Positions 33,610 to 46,037 of a stretch of DNA of 64,000 bases are shown here, in pieces. The stretch is taken from contig KN817566.1 in the NCBI GenBank assembly GCA_000827495.1, forward strand, positions 216,206 through 280,205. Direction: 5' to 3'. This stretch comes from Hypholoma sublateritium FD-334 SS-4 (lineage: Eukaryota; Basidiomycota; Agaricomycetes; Agaricales; Strophariaceae). Every line of letters begins with the position of its first letter. Within the stretch, counting starts at the first letter, position 1. The notes under the pieces are model-generated. The model had not been told where the DNA came from. It did not search any database and saw only the letters and a list, made by a program, of their open reading frames with translations. Made by a program: the position numbers and the translations under genes.

Positions 33610-34970
33610 TTGTCCTCTTTACACGGCTTCGAGGATGCGCTACTCAACTTTGTCGGTAATCCACACATGAATGAGTTTCGGCAGCTGTTGGGCATTAAAA
33701 TCATCACCAAAACGGATCCGGAACGCAGTTGTCTCATTGTGGCTTCGCACCAATCGACATTGAGCTTATATGATTTTCAGAAACTCTGTTCTGTGTTGTG
33801 TGCATATAGATTATTCGAACTCATTTCCCTCCGTGCGCAATGCATTCCCCAAGTCCCTAGCTCCTCCCCCATAGCCTCTATGTTTCTACCAGGGCCACCG
33901 AGTCTGAAGGAACTTGATGTATGTGTCATATTCGTACCATCTTTTCATTCTGATGATTTTCCATAGTGCTATTCTTGTCTACAAGAATGGCCGGACTTAG
34001 TAGCGACTTTTCAGAACCTCGTGAAAGGTGCAACCAACAGAATATCAGAGTTTCGTACGTTTCCCAACCCCATGTTCACCCTAATGCACATGGCCGCCAG
34101 GAACAATGCCGCTACGAAGTATCTCGCTATCGAAGAAAATTTTTTACTGGCCGCCATCCACGTAGCCGCCATGAAGAAAATTCCATTCCGTGGAGGCTCT
34201 TTACCAGACCTTCCTGCAGACATGCCCTTTGTGCCATCTGGGTGAATTTTTTTCTTCTTGCTTGAGGTCTCAATACCAATGCAAGCAGTGGTTTCACAGA
34301 TCAAGAATCGTACGACAACTTTGAAGTTGAATTCAAAACGTTCATCGAGGCACGTCACGCCGAAGGGTCTTCTTTCTCAGCCGCCCACGTCGGCCGTCGC
34401 TCGCCATTTCAACTTGCTATCTTGATATCGCCGCTCTATCTATTGGTGACGCGGAGGTTATCGACGAAATCATTTCATCGCCGAACTGTCATCGATATCG
34501 CTGCTAGGCTGGGGCCCCATAAACCACCCCGCGTGTTGGCTATTGAAAGTCTTATCTGGGATGCCGTCTTCTGTCTCGCCGAGGGTCGCACATCGAGTTA
34601 CACGGTGTTACGTGAATTGGCTCATTCTCTTTCCTGGTCCGATGTCAATATAGCACCGAATTGTGAAACCGATAAACAGTGGTTCACCCCTCAATTGTGT
34701 ACGTTTTATTTCCTTTGTTAAATAAGTTATTTAATAATGTAATATTTGCAGTATCGGTTACACAACCGTCTAATTTCATTGGGCCGTCCCCATCTATATC
34801 TCACAAACCGAGGTACGTTCCAGCGGTTCAAATGTATGCCACACGGCCGAATTAATGAAAACATGTCGCGATTTTAGTGGCAGCAATGTCCTGCAGCAAA
34901 AATCGCTCCTCTCTCTGACATCCATTACGCCCGCACCAGGACAGTCAAATACACCGTGGCCACCGCCTAG
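33610..34970 (+). CDS. Unrecognised multi-exon gene, start uncertain
   Basis: A chain of exons reads as one protein. 33610 to about 33919 ends LPGPPSLKELD. A GTATGT..CATAG intron leads to CYSCLQEWPDLVATFQNLVK from about 33967, running to VPSG near 34243. A GTGAAT..AAGCAG intron leads to GFTDQESYDNFEVEFKTFIE from about 34292, running to WFTPQL near 34699. Two further introns lead to YRLHNRLISLGRPHLYLTNR and AKIAPLSDIHYARTRTVKYT, with a stop at 34970. The phases agree at every join. I recognise no family. The last exon overlaps, in another frame, the upstream extension of the JmjC-like gene, so either this 3' end or that start is wrong. Confidence 0.45.
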
Positions 34971-37933
34971 AGATTTTGAGGCACTGCCAAACCACAGAAT
35001 AATATCTTTCGTTGACGATAGGGTCTGGAATTCTGTCGATAAATCTCCAGCAAAAATGATAGAGTTCACCTCAGAATCCGGCTCTGATTCCCATTACAGA
35101 TTCAACGATGCAAAGCGCGATCAATCTAAACTTGATAGTGATAGTTCTCGCAGTGCTGTCACTATTACTGAAAAGCAAAGCACAAGCCCTGCAACACTCG
35201 ATGAATCTGATCCGTATGAACGTGACCCGGGACCTCAACCCGTCGCTGAAAGTCCAGTCGCTGAAAGTCCCATTGCTGAAAGTCCAGATGTCGAGCACAT
35301 CCGCAATTCCGATCAAATTGAAGAGGATTCAAGCTCTGGCGACGGCTCAGAACACTACCGTAGCCATAGCCAAGATCCGAAGACGTCCACTCGGAAATCA
35401 AGTCCGAGGAAAGCGCGAGGTGGGTTGTTTTTTCGACGGAGAAAAATATCCTGATCTCCCTTACTTCAATAAACAAAGCTTCATCAACAGAATCTACAGA
35501 TACTTCCAGCAATGAAAGTCATAGCGACTCTGAGACGGGCACCCGAAAAGGGCCGTGCGTCCAGGAGTCGGTAAATCTTCAACCCGCTGGACCCCGCAGA
35601 ATTCCGGATAGTGGGCCCTTCGGGGCGAAAGCAATAGGTAGACCTTTAGGTGCCGGAAATCCTAGCACTTCAACGAGAAAGCGTCGCCGCTCATCCTCGC
35701 CCTCCTCAACAAGACCTGGATCTAAGCAAAATCCAATCGATGTGGACTCCGTTGCCTCCTTATTCGAGCCCGTAATCATTAGGGAATATGTATGAGCTAC
35801 TTATTCCCCCAATTTTTCTTTACTCAAATCGCCTTGCAGGTGAAGAAGGAAGAGATATCTCTTCCTTCACAAGCAAATCCTCTGATCAGTGGAAATCAAA
35901 CTTACAAAGTGTTTGATGCCGCGGGTGAAACACACGCATTTACTCCTAGTTTCCATGTAAGTCGAACGACGTGTAATGCCTTTCCGTCAATAACTTTCCT
36001 TGTTCAGTTTCACGTTTACCATGAACGATTTCGGCAGTTTTTGAATCGTGTGGAGTCGCTGTATGATCATGGTCGACCGCTTCATATTGCGCAGCCGGCC
36101 AATTCCATTATCAAATCCTTCTCCTACGAAGAATGGAAAACCCTGACGCCTGTTCAAATGCAGCAAGAACAGCGGGACAAGAACATAATTGTCAGTGGAT
36201 GGCCTTTTAAAAGCGATATTTCTTTTGACGAAGATGGTCTGAGAAAAATTGCCGGCACACAGTCACGGCAAATTTCTCTTAATGGTGAGGAATTTTCTTT
36301 TTTCTTCGTTATTACGCTTGTCTGTTATTAAATGTACCTCGCAGACTACTCCATCAAACCTGCTAACAATGGTTGCGAGCCCACTGTTGTGAGTGGCCGT
36401 GTGCGAGATCTATGGGACAACCGCCATCCATCCGGGAGAATCTTGAATGCGTTAGACCTTCCTCTATATGATGGCAACATGGAGCCCACTGAATATACCA
36501 GCAACCTGCACGCGTGGGACGTCACTCGCGGCCATCACCATATCGACCAGTCATCCTCGTATCCAACCGAGCACATGCGGTGGGCTCTCGCCGGACATGA
36601 GAATGCCCTAACCTTTCTACACATTGACTGTGAAGGTTTATGCACCGACATAACTGTGTCTGATGGGGGCAAGGCATGGGGATTTCTTCGTGAACGTCCC
36701 GGCAATCCTCTCTCGTCTATCAACTTTTTCTTGAAGGACAGCTTCCGTCTCGATCAAGTCTTGCGTTCATCAGAATATGATTTCGAACTTGTGGCTCTGC
36801 GCCCTCGCGACAGGCTGTAAGCTCTTCATTTTGCATCATAAAATTTGTGGCTCAACGGAAATATTTTGTTGAAGGTTCATGATGCCTGGGCAACCTCATT
36901 TTGTATTTGGTTACGCTCATTCAATATGCCTTGGAGGGCATTACTACCTCACTAGTCATATGCAAAAGACATTGCAGGCCCTCGTTCACTCATTCGTCCT
37001 ACACAGATTTCTGACAAACACTTCACATCCCACGCGTGTCTTATTGCGGCGCATGGTCCTCTTCTATCACATGGGGTTGATTGAAGATGAGATTTCTGAA
37101 TCTGGTATGAGTACGCTTTCTCTTTCCGAATAGTCCTTTTTTGACATGCTTTGCGCAGATCCCGCAGCGTCCCATTTGCCAAAAATTGACACTATCGATG
37201 GTTTGATGAATTTACTGTCAGCATGCGTACTTGTCATCTTGGGCAATGTTCTGGACTTTAGGACTTATCGTGCGCCCACCCAGGAGGAATTCAAGAAAGC
37301 AGATAAAAATCAGCAAATTCTGATCAATCACGAAATCAACACTATCCCACTTAGCGAACGCTTCGCTATTTGCTATGCCCGGGGAGTCGCTCTACGTCTC
37401 TTTGATTGGATCCGACAATGTTCCATTATCACTGGTCCCAGGGGCGAAGTCATCAGTGATTTACCGTCATGCTTTTTTATCCAGATTTCCCAGACTTTAA
37501 TCAGGTACAAAGAAGGTGCAAACACTTCAAAGCTGGACCTACAGGCGAACTGCACTTTGGACGCGCTTGTGAAACAGATCAACAATGTCGTAATCCTTGA
37601 TCCTTGCATTTCTTCTCTGTGGCCAGAACGACACCTACTACCTTCCGATTCACTTGTGCTTGCAGACCAAGACAAGCATTCTGTCCGGTGGCTTCCTGAT
37701 GCCCAACGCAAGTGGGAAAGCCTTCCGTGTGGTATGTTTCCATTACTACGTATATAGTGCCAACTGACCAAATGTTTCCAGATTTCTTCCACGACGGTGT
37801 CACTGCGTTAGATGAATGTCACTTCGATGCTCAACGGGACCGCCAGCATTTGGAATCAACATTAGTCATTCCTCAATTGAAGAAGTATTCCCCCAGCACT
37901 CAACGTCCTCACAAGCGTCCCAGATCGGACTGA
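34855..37933 (+). CDS. JmjC-like (cupin) domain protein
   Basis: Eight exons (34855-35419, 35479-35789, 35840-35956, 36008-36284, 36345-36816, 36875-37104, 37159-37731, 37782-37933) sum to 899 codons. A start at the in-frame ATG 35056 is the alternative. Residues 1-290 are Ser/Asp-rich and disordered, with three AESP repeats (VAESPVAESPIAESP). A conserved block (YEEWKTLTPVQMQQEQRDKN) precedes the cupin fold: WDVTRGHHHIDQSS, then TFLHIDCEGLCTDITVSDGG near residue 516 with a His-x-Asp pair, and RLFMMPGQPHFVFGYAHSIC followed by LGGHYY with candidate third ligand His at about 588 or 602. These are the Fe(II)/2-oxoglutarate ligands of JmjC oxygenases. Agaricomycete genomes hold large expansions of such proteins. 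Substrate (histone or other) unknown; the C-terminal basic tail (RPHKRPRS) suggests a nuclear location. Confidence 0.75.
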
Positions 37934-38650
37934 TACTCTCTTCAATGTCGACTAGCTACCTTGTTATCTGCAAATATATATCTTATTTTGAGCTACTACT
38001 TAATTGGGATGTGCTATCTCAAAAACAAATTCAGTAGGCCCGCTATTAATGGGAACATGATCATATAGATATAGAAAGCAGCCTGAGGCTGCGGGAGTGC
38101 AGAAGTCTAACCATATAACATCTCCGACTCCGACTTTCGTGCCCATGGTCAGGCAGCTCGAAGCCAAGTCCAATGAAGCTGACGCGACATATAACATTGT
38201 TTTCCAAAGCCCGGTGTGTCCTCATCAAATCACACGACAGCATGAGTTTGACCGCTGTGACATTGAGCAGGCATGTCGTCACGTCTGACTCCGAACATTA
38301 CAAGTACCAATGCAGGACGTCATCCCAGTCATGGCACAACCGTCGGGTCCAGACTTGTTCGTCGACGACCAGCTTCTCTAAGGCCACTCCAACCGGCGTA
38401 ATCCCGCGACAGACTACCCAAGACGCTCTGTTTTATCCAGCTTTTTATCCACATCCGGCCAGGAGTCGGCCAGAACTATTTACATTTGCTCAGGCTATGC
38501 TGATCAAGCCTTCTGAGGCCTTCGGAGCCACAGCGTCCAAATCTTCAGTCATCGATTGCTCCAAGATTGCCCACGCCCTGTCGTCGCACCTTTACTTCGT
38601 ATAACCGTCTCACTGAAAACCTCACCACCTACGACCCACTGCCTTTCTCA

Positions 38651-40232
38651 ATGGCCGAGCCAGTACCTGAAGATGAGCTCAGGGCGCCAGACGATCGGCC
38701 TCTGAGAACGAACAGTGCACCGGGTCTGCATCCAGGCCCCATTCCCTTCAACTCCCAATACTACTGGAATTTCCTTGTCCCCCCGTTCCAGTACATATCC
38801 GGGGGAGGCCCACCGCAGTATTGGGTTCAAGGACCACCAGGGCGAGGACCACCAGGGCGAGGACCCCCAGGGCGAGGACCCCCAGGGCGAGGACCCCCAG
38901 GGCGAGGACCACCAGGGCGAGGACCCCCAGGTCGAGGCCCACCAGGTCGAGGTCGAGGTCGAGGGTCACCAGAAGAACCAGAAGAACCAGGAGCATACGA
39001 GTCAGCAACGTGGTCTGCTGAGGAAAGCGATTGGGTAAGTTCCTCTAACATATATGATCCAATAACAAATGACCGACTGCGTTCAATATTTAGATAAACC
39101 ACTTGCAGTGGGTGCATCACCACCAACTGTCCCTTTACAATATGCAGTTTGACGCGATGAACAGAAAGTTAGATGAATGTGATGTACACATGGGAGTTCA
39201 GCACGAACAACTGATCGCTTGGGAAAAAAAGGGGCTCATGCAACTGGATGTAGATAGAAGAAATGCATCGGATATGATGCTCCTCCGCAGCCAATTGGAG
39301 AGAGCGAAGGAGAACTTGCCGGATGTCCCTGAGGACGCTTCCCTGCACGCCAGAGTCAACCGTATGGAGGAGGAACTAGCTAAACAAAAGCTCCTATCGA
39401 CCTCCAGTCGCTCAACCATCACCGATCTCAATGATATTATCGCCACACTGCGCACGGAGATCCGGACAATGGCAGAGAAACAAACCATGACGGAGGCCAC
39501 GCTACAAGAGCACATCGCAACCATCGCCGTTCTCGAATCTAGAGTGTCCACCTTGCGCTTGGAACTATCCACCGAAGTCTCCAGAAACAAGAGGGATACC
39601 GCGAAGCAGACGGTTGAATACAACGAACAGGTGTATCGGCTTAAGCTAGATATTGCCGCGTTGCAACTGGAACTGAGAAATGTGGAAAAGTTGACGGTCT
39701 TCTCAGTAGGTGTCCTTTCGTTATTGCCCGTTGCCGTTACTGATTCAGACTGTAGGATCCTGTCTGTATGTGGAAGATTAGGATACGTACGCTCATAGAC
39801 GTTTTCGTCCAGTTCCTCCATGAGGCTGTGACAGGCTTTACGGTCGATGACAGGCTCCCCACCGCCAACATCTGGTGGCGGGATCTCCTCAATCCACCCT
39901 CCGCCCGTGAAGAAAGGAGATACATGGATAAAGCCTCAATCGATCAGCTGCGCTATGAAGAGTGCCTCAGCCTTTTATCCACGACCGGTTTATCTTCTAG
40001 ACCAGCGTACAAACAGCTCATCGACTCAGGGACACTCAAATTCATCATCCAAGGAGGGGCCGACTTGCGAAAGCAAGCTAATGTCCACGCGCATGAATTA
40101 TTGGACATGTCTGAGTTCCGAAGAGTCTTGACCAAGGCTAAGGCGGAGGACGAGAAAATCTGGACTTCACAAGAGTTTGCAGGTATAGGTGGCCTAGTGG
40201 ACTTTGTGGAATCAATGCAGGGCCACACCTGA
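38651..40232 (+). CDS. Collagen-like GPPGR-repeat and coiled-coil protein
   Basis: Three exons (38651-39034, 39094-39705, 39756-40232) give 490 aa. Residues about 61-100 are eight perfect or near-perfect GPPGR pentamers, followed by GRGRG. A long coiled coil (LHARVNRMEEELAKQKLLST, ITDLNDIIATLRTEIRTMAE, VSTLRLELSTEVSRNKRDTA) fills residues about 165-330. The C-terminus after the last intron is a helical domain that contains GFTVDDRLPTANIWWRDLLN. Each GPPGR matches the Gly-X-Y collagen rhythm only in part (period five, not three), so it is not a true collagen helix and may instead act as a PGR/RGG-like nucleic-acid-binding segment. It lies between the JmjC-like gene and the transposase on the same strand. 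Family not recognised. Confidence 0.65.
38831..38950 (+). repeat. 15-bp coding minisatellite, 8 units
   Basis: Eight consecutive 15-base units of the form GGACCMCCAGGKCGA, differing only at a few positions, encode GPPGR eight times. Units 3-5 and 7 use CCC where the others use CCA. The uniformity points to recent expansion by slippage or unequal exchange inside the coding sequence. Confidence 0.9.
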
Positions 40233-41030
40233 TATCGAGGCTAGGAGGGCCCTTTTCACCACATCCTAGCTGGTGGAACAGTTCACCTGTCTATACCCGA
40301 ACACAAAAACCACAACTAGCACGCTCATTTTGTACCACCATATACTGGACTCCCGCTGTACCGCTGCTCTGTCGCTGAATTGCTATCGCTCTCTTCAAGT
40401 TCTCTCTGTCGTTGTTTCCTTCTCTCAAACTATGGGATGTGCCGCCAAAAAATCAATCTAAGCTCGTTCTCTTCGCTACATATCAGCAGTACCTCACATT
40501 TTATTCTTTTGCTCAACGTTGGGGTTCATCAGTGGATATTTGAGTCATGGCCAACATGCAGTTCGTTTCTGATGGTACATCATCATTACTTGTAGCAGCA
40601 GATCATGGACAATGTAGTTTAGGTCTCTCAGTATATTTACCTACAATGAGAATCAGTTCTTCGTCTTATACTGAACTGCTAAGATCTGTGTCACCTTGGC
40701 ACACAATTCACACGGTTGGAGATGCATCCTCAGCCGTTGATGCAAGTATGTATATCTTTGCTCAACTCCTCCGCATGCTATACCCCCGTCTATCTATCTG
40801 ATACATATTCCCTTGTTCTTAATTGACACCGCTGTTTGACAGCTCTCTTGAAGCTAGACCAGCGTCGCCGCATTGGCGGCATCCCTCTCCTCTGTCTCCG
40901 GGTCACCTCCCATTATCAGTGCGCAGGTGTCTGCCACCCGTGCTAGCAGTAACAAGCGTAGGGTGCGCCGAATACCATGCGCCTGCACTGGCTGATCTAC
41001 ATCTATTGGTGCCTTTTCGTACCGTCCTTC
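40233..41030. other. Region between collagen-like gene and transposase
   Basis: No gene is supported. Short open stretches at 40547-40801 and 40823-41086 have no recognisable family. If the Plavaka element has a left terminal inverted repeat it should lie here or further upstream, but I could not identify a matching pair by eye. Confidence 0.35.
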
Positions 41031-44000
41031 ATGAGCCATATTTGCACAGGCTGCAACGTGGGCTACCCCTCTTCAAAGGGTCTTGACCGCCACGAAAGTC
41101 AATGTCTTTTCAAGATCGCGCAACAGACTGTTCCCGAAAATGTGTTTGATATTTACAGCCGGAAAAAAGAACGTAAACGCCAGGAAGCTCTCGAACTTCG
41201 GCGGCGCAAGGATGTATCTGACAATCTGCCCATGTATGAATTACCACATGTTCGTCAATTTCCTTACCTTTAATTCGCAATCATAACAATTTTACCTAGC
41301 CTCTGAATCCCCCTATTAACGAAGACAACATGGAAGTTGACCAGGAGCAGCTTACGCCTACAGAAATGGAAATTGGCGAGTCACAACCCCCACAAATACG
41401 CCCAGTTGAACTGTCCGACGATAGTCCTGTGCTGAATGCTGCTGGACGTGTCGCCAGAAAACGCAGACCAACATGGAAGATTCTTGAACGACTTCCAGCG
41501 CCTCCCACGCCTGTTCCTGATGTGCAGACTGAGGCTGTATCTCCCAGTAATCCCATTCCAGCCGCATCCCTGCCCACTGCCATTCCAGTCGCCTCTTGGA
41601 ATACAGTTCACACCACTCAGAATTCATTTGGATTATATCGCGAATTCCCTACATATCCAACCTACAATCCTGATGATACCCTTACAATCGGAGATCTGGC
41701 AGAGTCACAACCACCGCCTACTGTGGTTGATGGACCAACACCAATATCCCGTCTCTCTGTACCGATACTTGTTCCTACTGGCTCAGGTAGTAATCTAAGC
41801 GGACCTTTTGCAAACTCGTCCATTTTTGGACTTCTGAATTGGATGTGGACTGGGTCGGCCATGAAGTCACTCGGCGAATGTATCAAACTTTTTAGCTTCT
41901 TGCAGTCCGACGCTTTCCGAAAGGAGGATATCATGGGAGTTGATTTTGTCAAGGAGACTGCAAAACTTGATGAATATGCGGGATTTCAATCGAGCAGGTC
42001 AACGAAAAGTCCTGTAACTCCACCAAAAGATGGCTGGCAAGAATCCGAAGTCATCATTCAAGTACCTGATAGCAAGGAGCATACTAATGACGACAGTATT
42101 CCCACTTTTGCAGTACCTGGACTCCATCATCGTTCAATAACAGCCGTCATTCGAAGTGTTTTTGAGGATCCCATAGCATCTCGATCCTTCCATTACACGC
42201 CTTTCAAATCATTCTGGAAAAGTTCAAACACATCACTGCCTGCACAGCGCGTCTACGACGAAATTTATTCTTCCGACGCAATGATTGAAGCTCACCTGAA
42301 GCTGCAACAATCTCCGCCGGAACCCGGATGTCAACTGGAGCGTGTAGTTGCACCACTGATGTGCTGGTCAGACTCAACACATTTGGCAAATTTTGGCACT
42401 GCTTCCCTCTGGCCGCTGTACCTCTTCTTTGGAAATCAGTCCAAATCGCTTCGTGGCAAGCCACGCACTGCATCATGCCACCACATTGCTTATATTCCCA
42501 AGGTATGCACTGTGTCCTTGTTTCTTCCTGGTAATGCAAGCTAATATCAATATTTTCTGCGGTAGCTGCCGCCCGACTTTCACGATTTTTTTTCGGTTTT
42601 GACTGGTGAAGCACCTACAGCCGACATTCTGACCCATTGCCGGCGAGAATTAATGCATGCTGTCTGGGCGGTTCTCTTAGATGCGGAATTTATGCATGCA
42701 TATGAACATGGTATAGTCATTGAGTGCCCTGATGGGAAGTCTCGCCGATTCTATCCTCAGATTTTTACTTATTCTGCGGACTACCCTGAAAAGTGAGCCA
42801 ATTTTATATATGTATTGCGAGCCAAAATTGATGCCAAATCCAATCTCTAGGGTTTTGCTTGCTACTATTCGCAATCTCGGATCATTTCCGTGTCCACGCT
42901 GCTTGGTACCAAAAGAAAAAATACCGGAAATTGGTACAAAGAATGATGATCGACGACGAGAGACTAACCGGCGTGTTGCCAATAATAGTCTGTTCTCAAA
43001 GATCAGATTGGCTCGTACCTGGATTTACAATCAAGGACTACGCGTCAAAGCAGCTGCCGTGGAACGTTTGTTGTCTCCTACTTCCCTCGTTCCAACTGTC
43101 GTACGTCTTGAGTTAATCATATCATTCATACCTTACTAATTTGATAGACGATAGAATGCCTTTTCTATTCTATCAAAGTTTGGATTTGACTATCACGACA
43201 TGCTCGTTGTCGATTTTATGCACGAGTTTGAACTTGGAGTATGGAAGGCCCTCTTCAAACACCTCCTTCGTATTCTGTTTGTCCACGGAGGCTTGGCAAT
43301 CTCTACTCTAAATGAGCGCTACAGGGCGGTTCCCACATTTGGCCGTTCAACTATTCGAAGATTCACAGAGAACGCTTCTGCTATGAAGAAGTTAGCTGCG
43401 CGGAACTACGAAGATCTATTGCAGGTGTGTATTGTCAAATCTGTATCATATAGTGTGGCACTCAGATTAACTGTCGCAGTGCGCGATTCCTGTTTTCGAA
43501 GGACTTATTGATGAACCCCACAACAGCAGCATCCTCTCATTACTTTTCACCTTTGCGGAATGGCATTCACTAGCAAAACTTCGTATGCACACTGATGATA
43601 CACTTGGGTGGCTCGACCAAACAACGAAAGAACTCGGAACACAGATCCGCAAATTTGCACGTCATACTTGTTCATGCTTTGATACTGTGGAGCTGCCAGC
43701 AGAGGAAGCAGCGAGAGCACGTCGCCGAGCTCGGAAATCGAATAACTCTGCAAATTCCACTCCAGCCTCAGCCTCCAAGAAAAAGCTTCCGTTCAACCTC
43801 ATCATGTACAAACTGCATGCGCTCGGGGATTATGTACGAATGATACGCATGTTCGGAACCACAGATTCATATTCGACTCAGTCGGTAAGTTTTTCTAGTT
43901 TGGTCAATGATACCCTGACGGATCAATTTTATCTCATAGGGTGAGTTGGAACATCGACGAGTGAAGCGGTTTTACGCGCGTACAAATAAAAACACAGCAG

Positions 44001-45288
44001 TCCACCAAATGACTCGCCTTGAACGTCGTGAATATGCCTTACGAAGGTTGACCAAATTGAAAGGCAAAGCAGTGTCATCAGGCCAGGTCAAAAGCTCGTC
44101 TAAATTACGCACAAATGTTTCCTTTGAAGACTCTGAAGCCTTGCCCTACACCCCTGCCGAGGAACACCACCATATATCTAAGTCCCGGAATTTTCATATG
44201 AACATCATAGCCTTCTTATCAAGCAATCAAGGTGACCCTGCAATAATTGTAAGCTTTGATTTCTTCGTTATTGGGGGGTAAACTGACTTGCTACTACTTC
44301 TGTAGAACTTTCGTCCTAAACTCGAAGAGCATGTTCTCGCGCGCCTTCAACATCCCGGCTGGTCTGGCAATGGCACCGAGTTCTCAGAAACAGAACGTCG
44401 ACAAGTGATATTTGCTAATGAACGAATCTACCGTCATAAAATCATGCGAGTCAATTATACAACTTACGATGTTCGGCGCGGTCAAGACTCTCTCAGCTCT
44501 CGGAAAAGATCAGACGTCATGATGCTTGCCCGTGAAACCGACAATAGTGAATCCTCAGCACCATCACATCCATTCGAATATGCTCGGATCATTGGAATAT
44601 TCCATGTTGATGTTGTTCACCAAGTTCCTGGGGAGAACAAACCCACTACAACATCAATTGAAACTGTATGGGTTCGACGCTTCCGCATTGACATTACATT
44701 CTCTGCTGGCTTCAAGCAAAAACGTCTTCATCGCATTGAATTTCTCCCATCTTCCGATCATGATGCATTCGGTTTTGTGCACCCAGATGAAATCATTCGC
44801 GGTGCTCATCTCATTCCGGCGTTTTTTCATGGAGGAACTGATCAGTTCCTTTCGGGCGTCTCCCTAGTCCGCAATGAAGACGAAGTCGATGATTATCGTT
44901 ACTTCTATGTCAACATGTGAGTGCTGAATAACCATGGAGGCTATTTATTAACTAACGGCGTCAATCTAGTTTTGTTGATCGAGATATGTACATGCGCTAT
45001 GCAGGCGGCGGTGTTGGTCACTATAAAATCGAGCTTAATGATGCCCACAACTCAGGATCGGAGTCCACAGAAAATATAGCGGCAGACGAAGAGGAGTTAC
45101 TAGTTGATCTCCCCCAGGCCATGCCGCAAGTAGGCCAAGACAACACCGCATCGGATAATAGCTCAAATTCAGACTCGAGTTCCGGTGGATCAGAGGATGA
45201 TGAAGGTGTTGACGAAGACAATCTGCCCGAGGATGGTGAAGGAGGCTTCATAGATGCAGAGGATGAAGAAGGTTACGCAGTTCTTTAA
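41031..45288 (+). CDS. Plavaka-type (CACTA superfamily) transposase
   Basis: Multi-exon transposase of the basidiomycete Plavaka group of CACTA DNA transposons. The start at 41031 gives MSHICTGCNVGYPSSKGLDR with a CxxC..H..C zinc-finger-like N-terminus. Exon 1 ends at 41213 and exon 2 is 41300-42502; further exons continue to 45288 with splice joins at 42566, 42851, about 43155, 43480, 43940, 44306 and 44970. Family blocks in order: RVYDEIYSSDAMIEAH, then LMCWSDSTHLANFGTASLWP (first acidic residue of the DDE triad), YLFFGNQSKSLRGKPRTASC, LGSFPCPRCLVPKE, MLVVDFMHEFELGVWKALFK (second Asp), and GELEHRRVKRFYARTNKNTA (probable third acidic residue). The tail is acidic. The frame is free of disabling stops when spliced, so it may be active. 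No other transposon gene is certain. Confidence 0.88.
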
Positions 45289-46000
45289 CGTACGGAAGGA
45301 GTTTCCAGCTGCTATTTTCATTATTTCTTGTTAATAAATGAATAAGACCAACGACATCTGCTGCAGCTCATCGCTGTGGTGCATGGAATCGTGTATGGTC
45401 GTTTCTCGATTTGCGACTAACCATCTGCATCAATATCAATCTTTACAGTTAAATATTATGGACGTGCTTGTGGAAACATCGTGTATCATAGCTGTCATTT
45501 GTCATTTTATCTCTCGCTATTTTTTCGTAACTTATTTCGCTGCTCCCGCCCGTACACTAAAATCTTACTGCACGACGCCATGTGACATCCTGCTGGTGCA
45601 TGTGTGAAATTTCCAGCCCAACGCCACCATCGCCTTCCCCCCACCCACCCCCGGCAGCATCTTGTTTGGCAACTTCCACGCAGCTCTATGTACACGGCGC
45701 ACAAGGTCATTGATGGGTAGTAGGCCTACGAGTCCCGAACAACTTGCTCCTGGCCAGAGTATAACATCGCCATGCAGCGACGACGTATTAGGTGGCGCAC
45801 ATCATTCGTAAGTATTGAGAAATCCCGCTGATGTTCCTGCTGATACTCCCGCCAAATCTTAGATTTACCCATCTACGCACGCAAAACGCTAGTGTATACA
45901 CAATCCGCGAGCTTCTGAGCGCGCTCGTGCATAGTCCTCAGCACACTGTCACAAGCCCAAAGCCCGCCGCACCCACACCCGTGGCATGCTTTCCGCGAGC
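45289..46000. other. Region downstream of transposase
   Basis: No gene. It probably includes the transposase 3' UTR and the right end of the Plavaka element. No terminal inverted repeat was matched. A CACTA pentamer is present near 45556 (TACACTAAAATC) but has no clear partner. Confidence 0.35.
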
Positions 46001-46037
46001 AACCACAAGTAGCCACTGTCTGCATGTATGAAGCTGG

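Noticed and set aside
45551..45562. CACTA pentamer as possible Plavaka terminus
   Set aside because: A five-base match is expected by chance and no inverted partner was found upstream of the transposase.
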